The notes beneath the pieces were generated by a model, which worked only from the letters and a program-made list of their open reading frames with translations, was not told the origin of the DNA and made no database searches. Below are positions 1 to 9,021 of a DNA stretch of 64,000 nucleotides, in pieces; the first letter of the stretch is position 1; each line of letters begins with the position of its first letter. A program made the position numbers and the translations under genes. This DNA is from Bacteriovoracaceae bacterium (GTDB lineage Bacteria > Bdellovibrionota > Bacteriovoracia > Bacteriovoracales > Bacteriovoracaceae): assembly GCA_947441615.1 (NCBI GenBank), contig CANEUH010000003.1:114307-178306 (forward strand), given 5' to 3'.

Positions 1-2058
1 CCGGTTATGAGTATTAGTCAGGCGAAAAAATCACAGTCTTTTATTATCCCGGCGAGAAAAATTGAGCGCGGGAAAGTTGATGAGGCGATGAAGGAATCTC
101 CCCTCACTTTAGAGGGAAAGATTATTATCCAGGGCCATGATCACTTTTATCTAGAGTCTCAAGCCTCGATTGCTTACCCCTTGGAAGACGGGCAAATTGA
201 AATCCACTCTTCTTCTCAGCACCCCACTGAAACTCAGCACGTCGTGGCCCATGCCTTAGGGCTTCCAGATAAAGATGTGGTTTGCGTGGTAAAAAGAATG
301 GGAGGAGGCTTTGGAGGAAAAGAATCTCAAGCAGCTCCCTTTGCCGCGATGGCCGCTCTTTGTGCCATGAAGTTAAAGCGTCCCGTGAGACTGTGTCTCA
401 CGAAAGACGATGACATGATCATGACCGGAAAAAGAAATCCTTTTGAAAATGAGTATAAAGTAGGATTTTCTCAAGACGGAAAAATTCAGAGTCTCGTGGT
501 AAATCTCTTCTCAGATGCGGGAGCTTACGCAGATTTATCGACATCTATTATGGAACGAGCAATGCTTCATACGGATAATGCTTACTTTATCCCAAACATC
601 AGAGTGACGGGACAAGTATGCCGCACCAATCACCACTCACACACCGCCTTTAGAGGCTTTGGTGGGCCCAAAGGTGTAGCGACAATTGAAAAAATTATTG
701 AAGAGATTTCTCACTCCCTAAAAAAAGACCCCATTGAAGTGAGAAAAATAAATCTCTACTCAGATGTTGATAACAAAAACATCACTCACTACGGGCAAGT
801 CTTTAAAAATAATTGCCTTGGTCGACTCATCCATGATCTTGAAAAAAAATGCGACTATAAAAAGCGCCGTCTTGAAATAGAAGTATTTAATAAAACGGAT
901 AAAAACTTCCTTCGCGGCATTTCTCTTACTCCCGTAAAGTTTGGGATCTCTTTCACGACACGTTTTCTTAACCAGGGAAACGCTCTTGTCCTTATTCATA
1001 ATGATGGATCCGTTCAGATCTCCACTGGTGCAACTGAAATGGGCCAGGGAGTAAATGCTAGGATTTCAGAAATGGTCACGAGTGAATTGGGTCTAGCTCG
1101 CTCAGCTGCTCGAGTGATGCCAACAAGAACTGACAAAAACGCCAACACGTCTCCGACCGCGGCTTCGAGTGGCACGGACATCAATGGAGCTGCGGCCCTT
1201 CTTGCCACGAGAAAAATTAAAAAGCGCCTCTCTGAACTTGCCCTAAAACTCATGGATATCCCAAAAGAGAAATGGGCCTCAAAGACCGCGGGACTAGGAA
1301 CTGAGCCGGAAGTGGAACTCACGGACCCTTATTTAAATGAAAATGATCCCAATAAAGGAGCTGACTGGAAGAGTGGAAAGGCGACTTATTTTGATATGGT
1401 CTTTGAAGAGGGATATGTCTTTCATCCCAAGCACCGTGATAAGAAAATTGAATTTAAATATCTTGTCTTAGAAGCGTATCTTAATCGCGTGTCGTTATCT
1501 GATTATTCATTTTATAAAATCCCTGGGATTGAATTTAATAAAATGACAGGAGAAGGTGACGCTTTTCTTTACTACACTCAGGGGACGGCCTGCACGGAAG
1601 TGAGTCTTGATAGAATCTCGGGTGAAGTGAAAGTGTTAAGAACTGATATCCTGATGGATCTGGGTCGAACCGTGAACGAGGACCTTGATATTGGGCAAGT
1701 GACTGGAGCGTACATCCAGGGACTTGGGTGGGTCACGACGGAGAATTTATTCTATAACGATCAGGGACTACTTCTCTCCCATGCTCCTAGTACTTATAAA
1801 ATTCCTAATATCCAGGACACACCAAGAATTTTTAACGTCGAGCTGTTAGAAAATGATGAGAACTACGCCAACGTTCGTGGAACCAAGGCCGTGGGCGAGC
1901 CTCCTCTACTACTTGCGATTTCAGCTTGGACAGCGGTGAATGATGCGATTAAACAACTTCCTCACTATATCGCTTATTACCCAGAAGTGCGCATTCCGGC
2001 CACGTCTGAGAATGTTCTTAGGGCCATGATGCCTGAGAGGTTTAAAGAGTGGGAATAA
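1..2058 (+). CDS. xdhB: Xanthine dehydrogenase, molybdenum-binding subunit (5' end outside the window)
   Basis: This is the large catalytic subunit that binds the molybdenum cofactor and oxidises hypoxanthine and xanthine to urate. Counting from the ATG at 7, the family motifs are in order: MGGGFGGKE at residues 98-106, RGFGGPKG at 216, EMGQG near 344, GTDINGAA near 389, and AVGEPPLLLA with the expected catalytic Glu at residue 631. The codons before the ATG are open to the edge. The N-terminal hammerhead domain seen in full-length family members (usually about 750-780 residues) is absent, so the gene very likely starts upstream and is cut by the window. The FeS and FAD subunits are not seen and may lie further left. 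xdhC overlaps its 3' end. The urate it makes would feed the puuD operon at 14.4-26.4 kb. An aldehyde oxidase of the same superfamily is possible, but the xdhC partner and the urate operon favour xanthine dehydrogenase. Confidence 0.9.
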   Translation, partial: PVMSISQAKKSQSFIIPARKIERGKVDEAMKESPLTLEGKIIIQGHDHFYLESQASIAYPLEDGQIEIHSSSQHPTETQHVVAHALGLPDKDVVCVVKRMGGGFGGKESQAAPFAAMAALCAMKLKRPVRLCLTKDDDMIMTGKRNPFENEYKVGFSQDGKIQSLVVNLFSDAGAYADLSTSIMERAMLHTDNAYFIPNIRVTGQVCRTNHHSHTAFRGFGGPKGVATIEKIIEEISHSLKKDPIEVRKINLYSDVDNKNITHYGQVFKNNCLGRLIHDLEKKCDYKKRRLEIEVFNKTDKNFLRGISLTPVKFGISFTTRFLNQGNALVLIHNDGSVQISTGATEMGQGVNARISEMVTSELGLARSAARVMPTRTDKNANTSPTAASSGTDINGAAALLATRKIKKRLSELALKLMDIPKEKWASKTAGLGTEPEVELTDPYLNENDPNKGADWKSGKATYFDMVFEEGYVFHPKHRDKKIEFKYLVLEAYLNRVSLSDYSFYKIPGIEFNKMTGEGDAFLYYTQGTACTEVSLDRISGEVKVLRTDILMDLGRTVNEDLDIGQVTGAYIQGLGWVTTENLFYNDQGLLLSHAPSTYKIPNIQDTPRIFNVELLENDENYANVRGTKAVGEPPLLLAISAWTAVNDAIKQLPHYIAYYPEVRIPATSENVLRAMMPERFKEWE

Positions 2059-2825
2059 GTTATTTCGAGGTTTGCCAAAAACTCATTGAATCTGGAGCCT
2101 CCTTCGTCGTTGTCACGCAAACAGGTGTGAGAGGATCTGCTCCTCAGGACCCAGGGGCCAAGATGGTTGTCACCAAAGAGGGACTTCATTTTGGTACGGT
2201 GGGTGGAGGAAAAATTGAGGCCCATGCGATAAAAAAATCTCTTGGAATCATTGAGAAAAATACACCCGCTCCTCCAGAATTAGTGACCTGGAATCTTCAA
2301 AAAGATATTGGTATGTCTTGCGGCGGAGAAGCGAGTTACCTTTTTGAACATCACCATCAGAAAAGCTGGCCCATTGCGATTTTTGGTGCGGGCCATGTGT
2401 CTCAGGCACTCACAAGACTTCTAACAAATTTAAATTGTAGCATTACCTGCATTGATCACAGAGAAGAGTGGACAGGGAAACTTGTGGGAGTGAAAAGCAT
2501 CACTCACCCAGATCCCAAAACGCTTGTCTCTACTTTTTCTGAGAATACTTTTTTCATTTGTATGACAATGGGGCATGCGACAGATGTGCCGATTCTTTTT
2601 GAAATTTTTAAACACGCTCCCGATTCTCCCTATGTGGGAGTCATTGGAAGCGAAGTGAAAGGGATAAAAATTAAAAAGGAACTAAAAGATCTTGGCGCCT
2701 CTACCGAGTTTTTAGAAAAACTCAAAGTTCCCATGGGGCTACCTATTGGAAGTAATCATCCCTATGAGATTGCTATTAGTATTGCTGGGGAACTTATTCA
2801 AGTCCGAGATCAACGAAAACTCTAA
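2049..2825 (+). CDS. xdhC: Xanthine dehydrogenase accessory factor XdhC
   Basis: XdhC binds the molybdenum cofactor, protects it during sulfuration and inserts it into xanthine dehydrogenase. The 258-residue protein has the N-terminal XdhC signature (GSAPQDPGAKM, then GTVGGGKIEAHA near residues 48-60), a central Rossmann-like stretch IFGAGHVSQAL near residue 112, and the C-terminal GLPIGSNHPYEIAISIAGEL. The start is GTG at 2049, overlapping the end of the dehydrogenase gene by 10 bp. GAGAGG about 8 bases upstream can serve as ribosome binding site, so the two genes are probably translationally coupled. The gene ends against a convergent gene with a 4-bp overlap. Confidence 0.9.
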   Translation: MGISYFEVCQKLIESGASFVVVTQTGVRGSAPQDPGAKMVVTKEGLHFGTVGGGKIEAHAIKKSLGIIEKNTPAPPELVTWNLQKDIGMSCGGEASYLFEHHHQKSWPIAIFGAGHVSQALTRLLTNLNCSITCIDHREEWTGKLVGVKSITHPDPKTLVSTFSENTFFICMTMGHATDVPILFEIFKHAPDSPYVGVIGSEVKGIKIKKELKDLGASTEFLEKLKVPMGLPIGSNHPYEIAISIAGELIQVRDQRKL

Positions 2826-4918
2826 TGGAGTTCCACTTTTAGAAGGAGCTCTTCCACAAACTCTTCTGTGGCAATCCCCTTTCTTTTTTCTGGGGCCTGC
2901 TTTTCCCAAGAAGTAAGAAGTTCCATCACTTTTTCACGTTTACATTTCTTAAGAAGACACTTTTTAGTCGATTCTTGAAATTTCACCAGAACTTCTTTCT
3001 CAAAGGAAGAAACTTCGTCTCCATAAGGTTTTTTAATAAGATTATTTGGGTTTTCACCTTTAGGGACTTTAAAGCCAGCTTGTTCATAGAGACCCAGAAG
3101 ATTTTCAGCACAAGCACTCGTTACATCTTTTTTATCATACCCTTCCCATAAGTCTCGTCCCAATGAGTAGGTGTTCTTAAATCCTTCTTTCCCAGAATTA
3201 TATTCAAGAAGATCTTCCCCTGAGGTCAATTTATAAACCTCGATTTTTGAAATATTTTTTAAGCACGCACTAAGCCACTTACTCGTTCCAATGGCATCAA
3301 GATTATCTCCAAGGGCACTCATTCTTTTAGGTACTTTACTCACGACGAGACTCTCCACCACAGGGATCATCCCTTTAGGTACATCTACACTTTGACCGGA
3401 TTTTTTTATAATACATTCTCTCGTGTAGTCTTTTTCAGCTTCACAAGCTTTCACTGAAGAAGTGACATCCATCTTTGCCGACGCTTCAAAACGAGAAGCG
3501 ATGAGAGCTTTGGATTCAGCACAAATTTTCTCTGCACCTTTTTTAATCACCGCCTGGCCACCTTTATTACAATACTCATCAGTCTGCGCCAATGTTTCTT
3601 CGATCTCCTTGGTGCGTGTGCTGATGAATTCGTTCATGCAGTGGTTCTTATTGAGTTGATCAAGAGCATTTCCCATACTGGTTAATGAAACCGAGCGACC
3701 TGGTGAAGTTGATGTGGTTGCAGCATCATTTGAAGTGAAAAAGCCGTATGAGTAACTCATATGAGTCACACATTTCTCAAGCGCAGGAAGACACCCTTCT
3801 TGAGAAGCGAGAAGATTCGAAAGCTCTGGCCACGCCATATCTTTAGACTTCGTCCATGGTTTGTCTTTAAATTCAACTCCAGGAAAGACCTTGTTTTTCA
3901 TATAGGCGTACTTACTGGGAGCGACCTTCTCGAGCTTAAGTGGATCAAGAATATAATGAGCACAGGTTTCAGCAAAATCTTCTGCTGGCTGAGTGGAAGC
4001 ATAGGAGCTTACAAATTGCGCTTTATCCGAATGAGTCCAAGTAGACTCCCCGTTTTTTCCCACCTTCTCTTTCCAGCCACTAAGAGCGGAAAAAGCTGAG
4101 CCCCTCTGCTCCGTAGTCATGTCCCCTTCATTTGTGGCGTAGTAGCCCTTGTAGTCATGGTGATGACAGATCTCATGGAGGATAACTTCCTGAGGCCAGG
4201 AGGCTTGCTCATAGGCGGAGCCCTTGCTGATTGCCCCTCTTAATGCAGCATCGTACATCACGAGTTCCGCACCCTTGTATCCAGAAATAGCTGGACTCGC
4301 GTAGGCCGCGACACCTCTACCATGGTAACTTTTTCTAAAACCATCGGCCATACGAGTGATGACTTTTAAGTGAGGAAGGGACTGTAGCCCTTTGGGCATT
4401 TTACTTGCTGCCGCACTCATTTCTCGAATTTCACGAGGAGACCAAACTTGATTGGCCTGTCCTTGGTTAATCGTTTGATCAAGACTTAAAGCGTATCCAG
4501 ATTTAGCAGCGAAATTAAAAATCTCCATCGCTGCAATTTTTGATTTTAATAATTTTTCGAAGGCACACTGAATGGTAGAGCACCCCTTAGCGGAGGCGGC
4601 CCACTCTTTGGGAGGTTTCCCTCCGAGCATGAGGTTAGCAAGTTGGAGTTCTTTCTCCGACCCCTTAAGAATGTGTCCCTTTACGTTTTTACTCACCTGA
4701 GGTTTTGCGCCATAAAACTTTTTATATTCTTCCGTTACAAAGGCATTCACGAGTTCATCGTCCGTTGGACATTCTCGCAGTGGTGCAGATAGACCCAAGA
4801 CAGTTTGGCTTAACTTTTGAATCTCTCCGGAGGGAATACATTCGATCTGATCATCTTCTTGGGAGAAGCTTGAAAAAGAGAGAAGAAGAAACGGTAATAA
4901 TAAAAAATTTTTTTTCAT
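2822..4918 (-). CDS. Secreted putative zinc metalloprotease (HEICH motif), 698 aa
   Basis: The protein starts with a clear Sec signal peptide (MKKNFLLLPFLLLSFSSFSQ). The middle carries HEICHHHDYKG with His248, Glu249 and His252, the HExxH zinc-binding and catalytic motif. About 65 residues later comes PAEDFAETCAHYI, where Glu317 sits in an FAE motif like the third zinc ligand of lethal-factor-type gluzincins. A metallopeptidase fold is therefore likely around residues 190-350. The flanking regions are Cys-rich (many CxnC pairs, possibly disulfides) and not recognised. It follows a 160-residue secreted protein by 4 bp and is probably co-transcribed with it. In a predatory bacterium a periplasmic or secreted protease could act on prey proteins or peptidoglycan partners, but the substrate is unknown. 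Confidence 0.6.
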   Translation of the reverse strand: MKKNFLLLPFLLLSFSSFSQEDDQIECIPSGEIQKLSQTVLGLSAPLRECPTDDELVNAFVTEEYKKFYGAKPQVSKNVKGHILKGSEKELQLANLMLGGKPPKEWAASAKGCSTIQCAFEKLLKSKIAAMEIFNFAAKSGYALSLDQTINQGQANQVWSPREIREMSAAASKMPKGLQSLPHLKVITRMADGFRKSYHGRGVAAYASPAISGYKGAELVMYDAALRGAISKGSAYEQASWPQEVILHEICHHHDYKGYYATNEGDMTTEQRGSAFSALSGWKEKVGKNGESTWTHSDKAQFVSSYASTQPAEDFAETCAHYILDPLKLEKVAPSKYAYMKNKVFPGVEFKDKPWTKSKDMAWPELSNLLASQEGCLPALEKCVTHMSYSYGFFTSNDAATTSTSPGRSVSLTSMGNALDQLNKNHCMNEFISTRTKEIEETLAQTDEYCNKGGQAVIKKGAEKICAESKALIASRFEASAKMDVTSSVKACEAEKDYTRECIIKKSGQSVDVPKGMIPVVESLVVSKVPKRMSALGDNLDAIGTSKWLSACLKNISKIEVYKLTSGEDLLEYNSGKEGFKNTYSLGRDLWEGYDKKDVTSACAENLLGLYEQAGFKVPKGENPNNLIKKPYGDEVSSFEKEVLVKFQESTKKCLLKKCKREKVMELLTSWEKQAPEKRKGIATEEFVEELLLKVELH

Positions 4919-4922
4919 ATTT

Positions 4923-5405
4923 TTATTTCACACTTTTAATGACTTCAGATTCAGGAGTTTTTAAGAGGGCCTCACCAAACTGACACTCACGGTTTGCTCT
5001 TGCTCCGGGTATATCTTGGATCACAATTGATTTAATTTGACCTTTGGGGCTCAGTTCATAGCGCCTTTGTGTTTTCATATCAAAAAAGAATGTGCGGTTT
5101 ATAGGGATATCAGGGGCCATGGGTTGACTTAAGCAAAAGCCTTTGGTGTCTTTACTCACAAATTCTTCCGAATTAACTGGTAACTTAAAATCAATACGTA
5201 CGGAAGTGATGAGATTCTTTTCAGTTTCTATCTCGTAGGAAGCACCCTTTAAGGAGTCACTCTCCTTAAGACCCGCAACTTTTTTCTTCGCCTCCGATAG
5301 ACTCTCTCCTGGTTTTAATTTCAGAATATCACCTGTCCCTAGGACTTTGGCGGATAGAGGAAGATGCACTAAAAGTGAGGAGAGGATAAGAAGTGTTTTG
5401 ATCAT
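4923..5405 (-). CDS. Secreted protein of unknown function, 160 aa
   Basis: I do not recognise the family. The N-terminus MIKTLLILSSLLVHLPLSA is a Sec signal peptide with an SA-K cleavage context. The mature part, about 140 residues, is predicted as mostly beta and polar, with two cysteines (in GFCLSQP and NRECQFG) that could pair. It lies 24 bp after the exonuclease/GIY-YIG gene and 4 bp before the metalloprotease-like gene, so the three form one minus-strand unit. Being secreted, it may work with the downstream protease rather than with the nuclease. Confidence 0.6.
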   Translation of the reverse strand: MIKTLLILSSLLVHLPLSAKVLGTGDILKLKPGESLSEAKKKVAGLKESDSLKGASYEIETEKNLITSVRIDFKLPVNSEEFVSKDTKGFCLSQPMAPDIPINRTFFFDMKTQRRYELSPKGQIKSIVIQDIPGARANRECQFGEALLKTPESEVIKSVK

Positions 5406-5429
5406 AGGTGAGACTTATCGGCGAAAGAC

Positions 5430-6728
5430 TTAAACTACTTTAGTCAAGTAACTACAAACAATTGAAGCAATATCTGGATCCCCCGGAACTCGGTATGTAG
5501 ACTCTTCCCCAGATCTATCTCTTATCACCATGGAGACCGGCACATGGCCCTCAATTTTAATATACCCGTGGATTTGCCCATGGGCCTTGAGAGGAATTTC
5601 AAACTCATGAGACTTTGGGATTTTTTTATAAAAGATTTTCTCTAAAAAAGAATTGAAGCCTTGGGGACCCAATTTTTTTAAGAGAAGTTCAATTTTACCC
5701 ATCTTTTCAAGACTCGTTTCAAAGGGTCCCAGAAGAATTTTATAAATCGCCTCGATTCTTCTCTCCCCCACTTTTTTACTCTTCACTGCAAAGAGTGGAT
5801 GAAAGGTTCCATCATTATGGGTGCAGATAATCTCAAAAATGCCATCGTGATTAACTTTAAGCTTTAAGGCATAGGGAAAGATTTTTCTTTTTAAAGAATG
5901 ATTATAGCGAGGATAGTGTTTTTTTATCTCCATGCACTCAAAAACTAGCGCCGCAAGCTCATGAGGGAAAAGTGCGTAACTCATCTTCGCGATTTGATTT
6001 TTTAGTTCAATATCCTTTCTTCGTTTTAGATCCGGGTGAAAGTGCTGTGAGATTCTTTTTTTAATATCAAGACTCTTTCCAATATATAAAATATCCCCAT
6101 GACCGTTATAAAAATAATAGACTCCAATCGAATGTGGGAGGGCCTCAAACTCTTCTCGATCTAGATTAGGCGGGAGAGCAAGTTTTTTCGCGTCCGAGAT
6201 GAGCTCCATTTGAGAATTCATCTTTTTTTGAATGATTTTAAATAACTCAAAAGTCGCTTTTGCGTCCCCCATCGCTCGGTGCCGGCCAGAGTTTATGATA
6301 GCTAGATCCTTCGAGAGTTCACCCAATGAATAAGACTTGTGGCCCGGAAGATATTTTCTGGCGAGTTGAACAGTGCAAAGTTTATCGCGAGAGAAACTAA
6401 ACCCTAATTCAGAGAATTCGTGCTTAATAAAATTAAAATCAAAAAACACATTGTGAGCAACAAAGATTCTATCTTTAGTCATCTCGACAATTTTTTTAGC
6501 AATTTCATAAAACTTCGGAGCGTTTTCGACGTCTTCGTTATTGATTCCAGTTAAGGTGGTGATGAAATAAGGGATTCTGATTTCGGGGTTAATGAGGGTC
6601 GTGAATTCGTCGGTGATCTCGTTGCCATCTATATTAATAATGGCAATTTCAATGATCTTCTGACCCTTTTTAAAGCTACCCGTGGTCTCAATATCAATGA
6701 GGGAGAATTTTTGAGATAAGTCTTTCAC
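5430..6728 (-). CDS. DEDDh 3'-5' exonuclease fused to a GIY-YIG endonuclease domain
   Basis: The N-terminal ~180 residues are a DnaQ-type exonuclease: FSLIDIETTG (exoI, Asp and Glu metal ligands), HNVFFDFNFI (exoII) and HRAMGDAKAT (exoIII, DEDDh His and Asp). A GIY-YIG domain follows from about residue 198 with GVYYFYNGHGDILYIGKS and KKRISQHF, as in the N-terminal nuclease of UvrC and in Cho. The C-terminal ~170 residues are not recognised. Exonuclease plus Cho-like fusions are known in several bacterial groups and are linked to nucleotide excision repair; that role here is inferred. The start is GTG at 6728, with no strong ribosome binding site. It heads a minus-strand unit with two secreted-protein genes. 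Confidence 0.85.
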   Translation of the reverse strand: MKDLSQKFSLIDIETTGSFKKGQKIIEIAIINIDGNEITDEFTTLINPEIRIPYFITTLTGINNEDVENAPKFYEIAKKIVEMTKDRIFVAHNVFFDFNFIKHEFSELGFSFSRDKLCTVQLARKYLPGHKSYSLGELSKDLAIINSGRHRAMGDAKATFELFKIIQKKMNSQMELISDAKKLALPPNLDREEFEALPHSIGVYYFYNGHGDILYIGKSLDIKKRISQHFHPDLKRRKDIELKNQIAKMSYALFPHELAALVFECMEIKKHYPRYNHSLKRKIFPYALKLKVNHDGIFEIICTHNDGTFHPLFAVKSKKVGERRIEAIYKILLGPFETSLEKMGKIELLLKKLGPQGFNSFLEKIFYKKIPKSHEFEIPLKAHGQIHGYIKIEGHVPVSMVIRDRSGEESTYRVPGDPDIASIVCSYLTKVV

Positions 6729-6852
6729 GGGAGAGAGTTTAGCATGTGTGAGTGATAGAGAGAAGGGGTGTAGAGGAAACGTATAGATTAAGAAAAGTAT
6801 TTTAATATTGCCTTTTGAATACTAGAATCCCCACCCCCATTGCCCGCTTAAC

Positions 6853-6904
6853 TATGCATCAAATCAATACTTTTATGCATAAAACAACATAACAAATGCA
6901 TAAA
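6853..6904. promoter_or_regulatory. Three ATGCAT sites at exact 21-bp spacing upstream of homospermidine synthase (candidate ArgR operator)
   Basis: ATGCAT occurs at 6854-6859, 6875-6880 and 6896-6901, with centres exactly 21 bp apart. The middle one lies in a perfect 14-bp palindrome, TTTTATGCATAAAA (6871-6884). Known ARG boxes are 18-bp palindromes often separated by 3 bp, which gives a 21-bp repeat, and the same hexamer lies before argC and the decarboxylase gene. The half-sites expected midway between these copies are poor matches, so the binding mode is uncertain. A possible -10 (TACAAT, 6931-6936) lies downstream, which would place the sites around -44, -65 and -86, a position more typical of activation. 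Confidence 0.5.
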
Positions 6905-6993
6905 AATACACTGTCCTGACTTTTCACGTTTACAATGAGGGCCCCCCTTGATAGTTAAATTAGTTATCTATTAAAAAATCCAAAGAGGGAATC

Positions 6994-8481
6994 ATGACTT
7001 TAATGAAAACAAATGCGACCCATATCACCCAGGAAGCCTCGATGACTCCACCGAACAAGATCTACGGTGAGATCACTGGCCCTATCGTGATGATTGGATT
7101 TGGCTCTATCGGTAAAGGAACGATTCCCCTACTTCAGCGCCATTTTAAATTTGATAAATCACGCATGGTCGTGATTGACCCAACTGACCGGGATAAAAAA
7201 ATTCTAGATCAACATGGAATTAAATTTATTAAAGCTGCGCTTACTTCAGACAACTACGAAGAACTTCTGGGACCACTTCTTAAAAACGGAACAGGGACAG
7301 GTTTTTGTATTAATCTCTCGGTCGATGTTTCTTCAGTAGATGTGATGAAATTTTGCCGTGACCTTGGTGCTCACTACATTGATACCGTGGTTGAGCCTTG
7401 GGCAGGATTTTATTTTGATACATCAGTTGGCACGTCTGGACGCTCAAACTACGCCCTTAGAGAGAGCCTTTTAGCTGAAAGAACAAAGTCATCTACTGGT
7501 GGGATAACTGCTGTTTCTTGCTGTGGCGCTAACCCTGGAATGGTTTCGTGGTTTGTAAAACAAGCTCTGGTTCACCTTGCCAATGATTTAAAAATTTCAT
7601 TCGAGATGCCAACTTCAAGAACTGATTGGGCAAAACTTATGCAAAAAGTGGGAGTCAAAGGCATTCATATCGCCGAAAGAGACACTCAACGCGCTCGACT
7701 TCCAAAACCCATGAATACTTTTGTTAACACTTGGTCAGTGGAAGGCTTTATCTGTGAAGGAATGCAACCAGCAGAACTAGGCTGGGGAACCCATGAGAAA
7801 TGGATGCCTGATACTGCCGCAACTCACGACTCCGGCTGCCAAGCCGCCATTTACTTAAATCAACCTGGGGCCAATACTAAAGTGAGAACCTGGTGCCCAA
7901 CTCCGGGGCCTCAATATGGGCGCCTAGTGACTCATAATGAATCCATCTCGATTGCTGACTACTTTACTGTGGGCGAAGGAAAAAACGCTGAGTACCGTCC
8001 AACTTGCCACTACGCTTATCATCCGGCCAATGATTCTATCCTTTCTCTAGAAGAAATGTTTGGTGCCAATGGTGAACGCCAGCCAGAGCACTTTATTTTA
8101 AATGAAAATGAAATCGTTGATGGAATGGATGAACTTGGTGTTCTTCTTTATGGCCATGACAAAAATGCTTACTGGTATGGTTCTCAATTAACAATCGAAG
8201 AAACCCGTACCCTTGCCCCTTATCAAAACGCAACTGGTCTTCAAGTGACTTCTGCAGTGATTGCTGGCATGGCGTGGGCCCTTGAGAATCCAAAGGCAGG
8301 AATTGTGGAAGCAGATGAAATGGACTTCAAGCGCTGCCTAGAGTTCCAACTTCCTTACCTTGGTGCAGTTAAAGGCTATTATACTGACTGGAATCCACTT
8401 AAAGATAGACCAGGTATGTTCCCAGAAAATCTTGATACAACCGATCCATGGCAATTTAAGAATGTCTTAGTGAAAAACTAA
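6994..8481 (+). CDS. hss: Homospermidine synthase
   Basis: This NAD-dependent enzyme makes sym-homospermidine from putrescine (two putrescines, or putrescine plus spermidine). The N-terminal Rossmann motif GFGSIGKGTIP is at residues 35-45, preceded by GPIVMI as in alpha-proteobacterial homospermidine synthases. Other matches are SCCGANPGMVSWFVKQAL, the SGCQAAIYLNQPG stretch and the C-terminal VTSAVIAGMAWALENP. The 495-residue length is close to the usual ~480. The ATG at 6994 has GAGGGA about 6 bases upstream; a second ATG three codons in is possible. The neighbours make arginine and decarboxylate basic amino acids, which would supply putrescine. The gene ends at a long hairpin facing argR. 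Confidence 0.9.
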   Translation: MTLMKTNATHITQEASMTPPNKIYGEITGPIVMIGFGSIGKGTIPLLQRHFKFDKSRMVVIDPTDRDKKILDQHGIKFIKAALTSDNYEELLGPLLKNGTGTGFCINLSVDVSSVDVMKFCRDLGAHYIDTVVEPWAGFYFDTSVGTSGRSNYALRESLLAERTKSSTGGITAVSCCGANPGMVSWFVKQALVHLANDLKISFEMPTSRTDWAKLMQKVGVKGIHIAERDTQRARLPKPMNTFVNTWSVEGFICEGMQPAELGWGTHEKWMPDTAATHDSGCQAAIYLNQPGANTKVRTWCPTPGPQYGRLVTHNESISIADYFTVGEGKNAEYRPTCHYAYHPANDSILSLEEMFGANGERQPEHFILNENEIVDGMDELGVLLYGHDKNAYWYGSQLTIEETRTLAPYQNATGLQVTSAVIAGMAWALENPKAGIVEADEMDFKRCLEFQLPYLGAVKGYYTDWNPLKDRPGMFPENLDTTDPWQFKNVLVKN

Positions 8482-8490
8482 CCAGACTCT

Positions 8491-8520
8491 TGAGGAGGGT
8501 TTCTAACGAAACCTTCCTCA
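8491..8520. terminator. 13-bp hairpin between convergent hss and argR
   Basis: TGAGGAGGGTTTC (8491-8503) pairs with GAAACCTTCCTCA (8508-8520) around a TAAC loop, with one G-T pair. It fills the gap between the 3' ends of two convergent genes, so it may end transcription from both sides. There is no good T-run on either strand, so it is a weak intrinsic terminator at best. Confidence 0.45.
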
Positions 8521-8994
8521 TTACATAACGTCGTAAATTCTTTTAATAATCGATTTAATTAAACGGGAAGAAGTGGGTGCGATAAAAATCGTATCATCTC
8601 CAGCAATTGTTCCAAGAATATCTAGGCTTGATCTCATGCTATCTAGATGGCGAGCGACAAGACTCGCTGAACCAGGGGAAGTGTGAAGAACAATCATGCT
8701 CTCATTGGCCTCAATATCAATCAATAATCCACCCAGATTATGACTCACTGTAGGTGGAAGAATATGCATTTCTTCAGGTAATTTATAAATGGTCTGCCCA
8801 TTACTATCAGTCGTTTTAACCGCCCCGACTTTTCTTAAATCACGAGAAATGGTACTTTGAGTGACATCAAACCTTTTTTTACGAAGGGCCTCACAGAGAT
8901 CTTCCTGAGTTCTCGAGTCCCCATCACGAAGTAATTCTCTCAAAACATCTAGGCGAAGCTGAAAATCAGACTTGCCGATTTTTTTTAAATCCAT
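8521..8994 (-). CDS. argR: Arginine repressor ArgR
   Basis: ArgR is a hexameric, arginine-sensing transcription factor. The 157 residues carry the N-terminal winged helix (LLRDGDSRTQEDLCEALRKK and the recognition part VTQSTISRDLRKVGAVK, about residues 20-60) and the C-terminal oligomerisation and arginine-binding domain with LGTIAGDDTIFIAP, whose Asp pair contacts arginine. The ATG at 8994 has AAAGGA about 9 bases upstream. It is the last gene of argC-argJ-argB-argR, 27 bp after argB. If the ATGCAT sites upstream of argC are its operators, it represses its own operon. Confidence 0.92.
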   Translation of the reverse strand: MDLKKIGKSDFQLRLDVLRELLRDGDSRTQEDLCEALRKKRFDVTQSTISRDLRKVGAVKTTDSNGQTIYKLPEEMHILPPTVSHNLGGLLIDIEANESMIVLHTSPGSASLVARHLDSMRSSLDILGTIAGDDTIFIAPTSSRLIKSIIKRIYDVM

Positions 8995-9021
8995 ATTTAT
9001 GAATCCTTTATGAGCTGGAGT

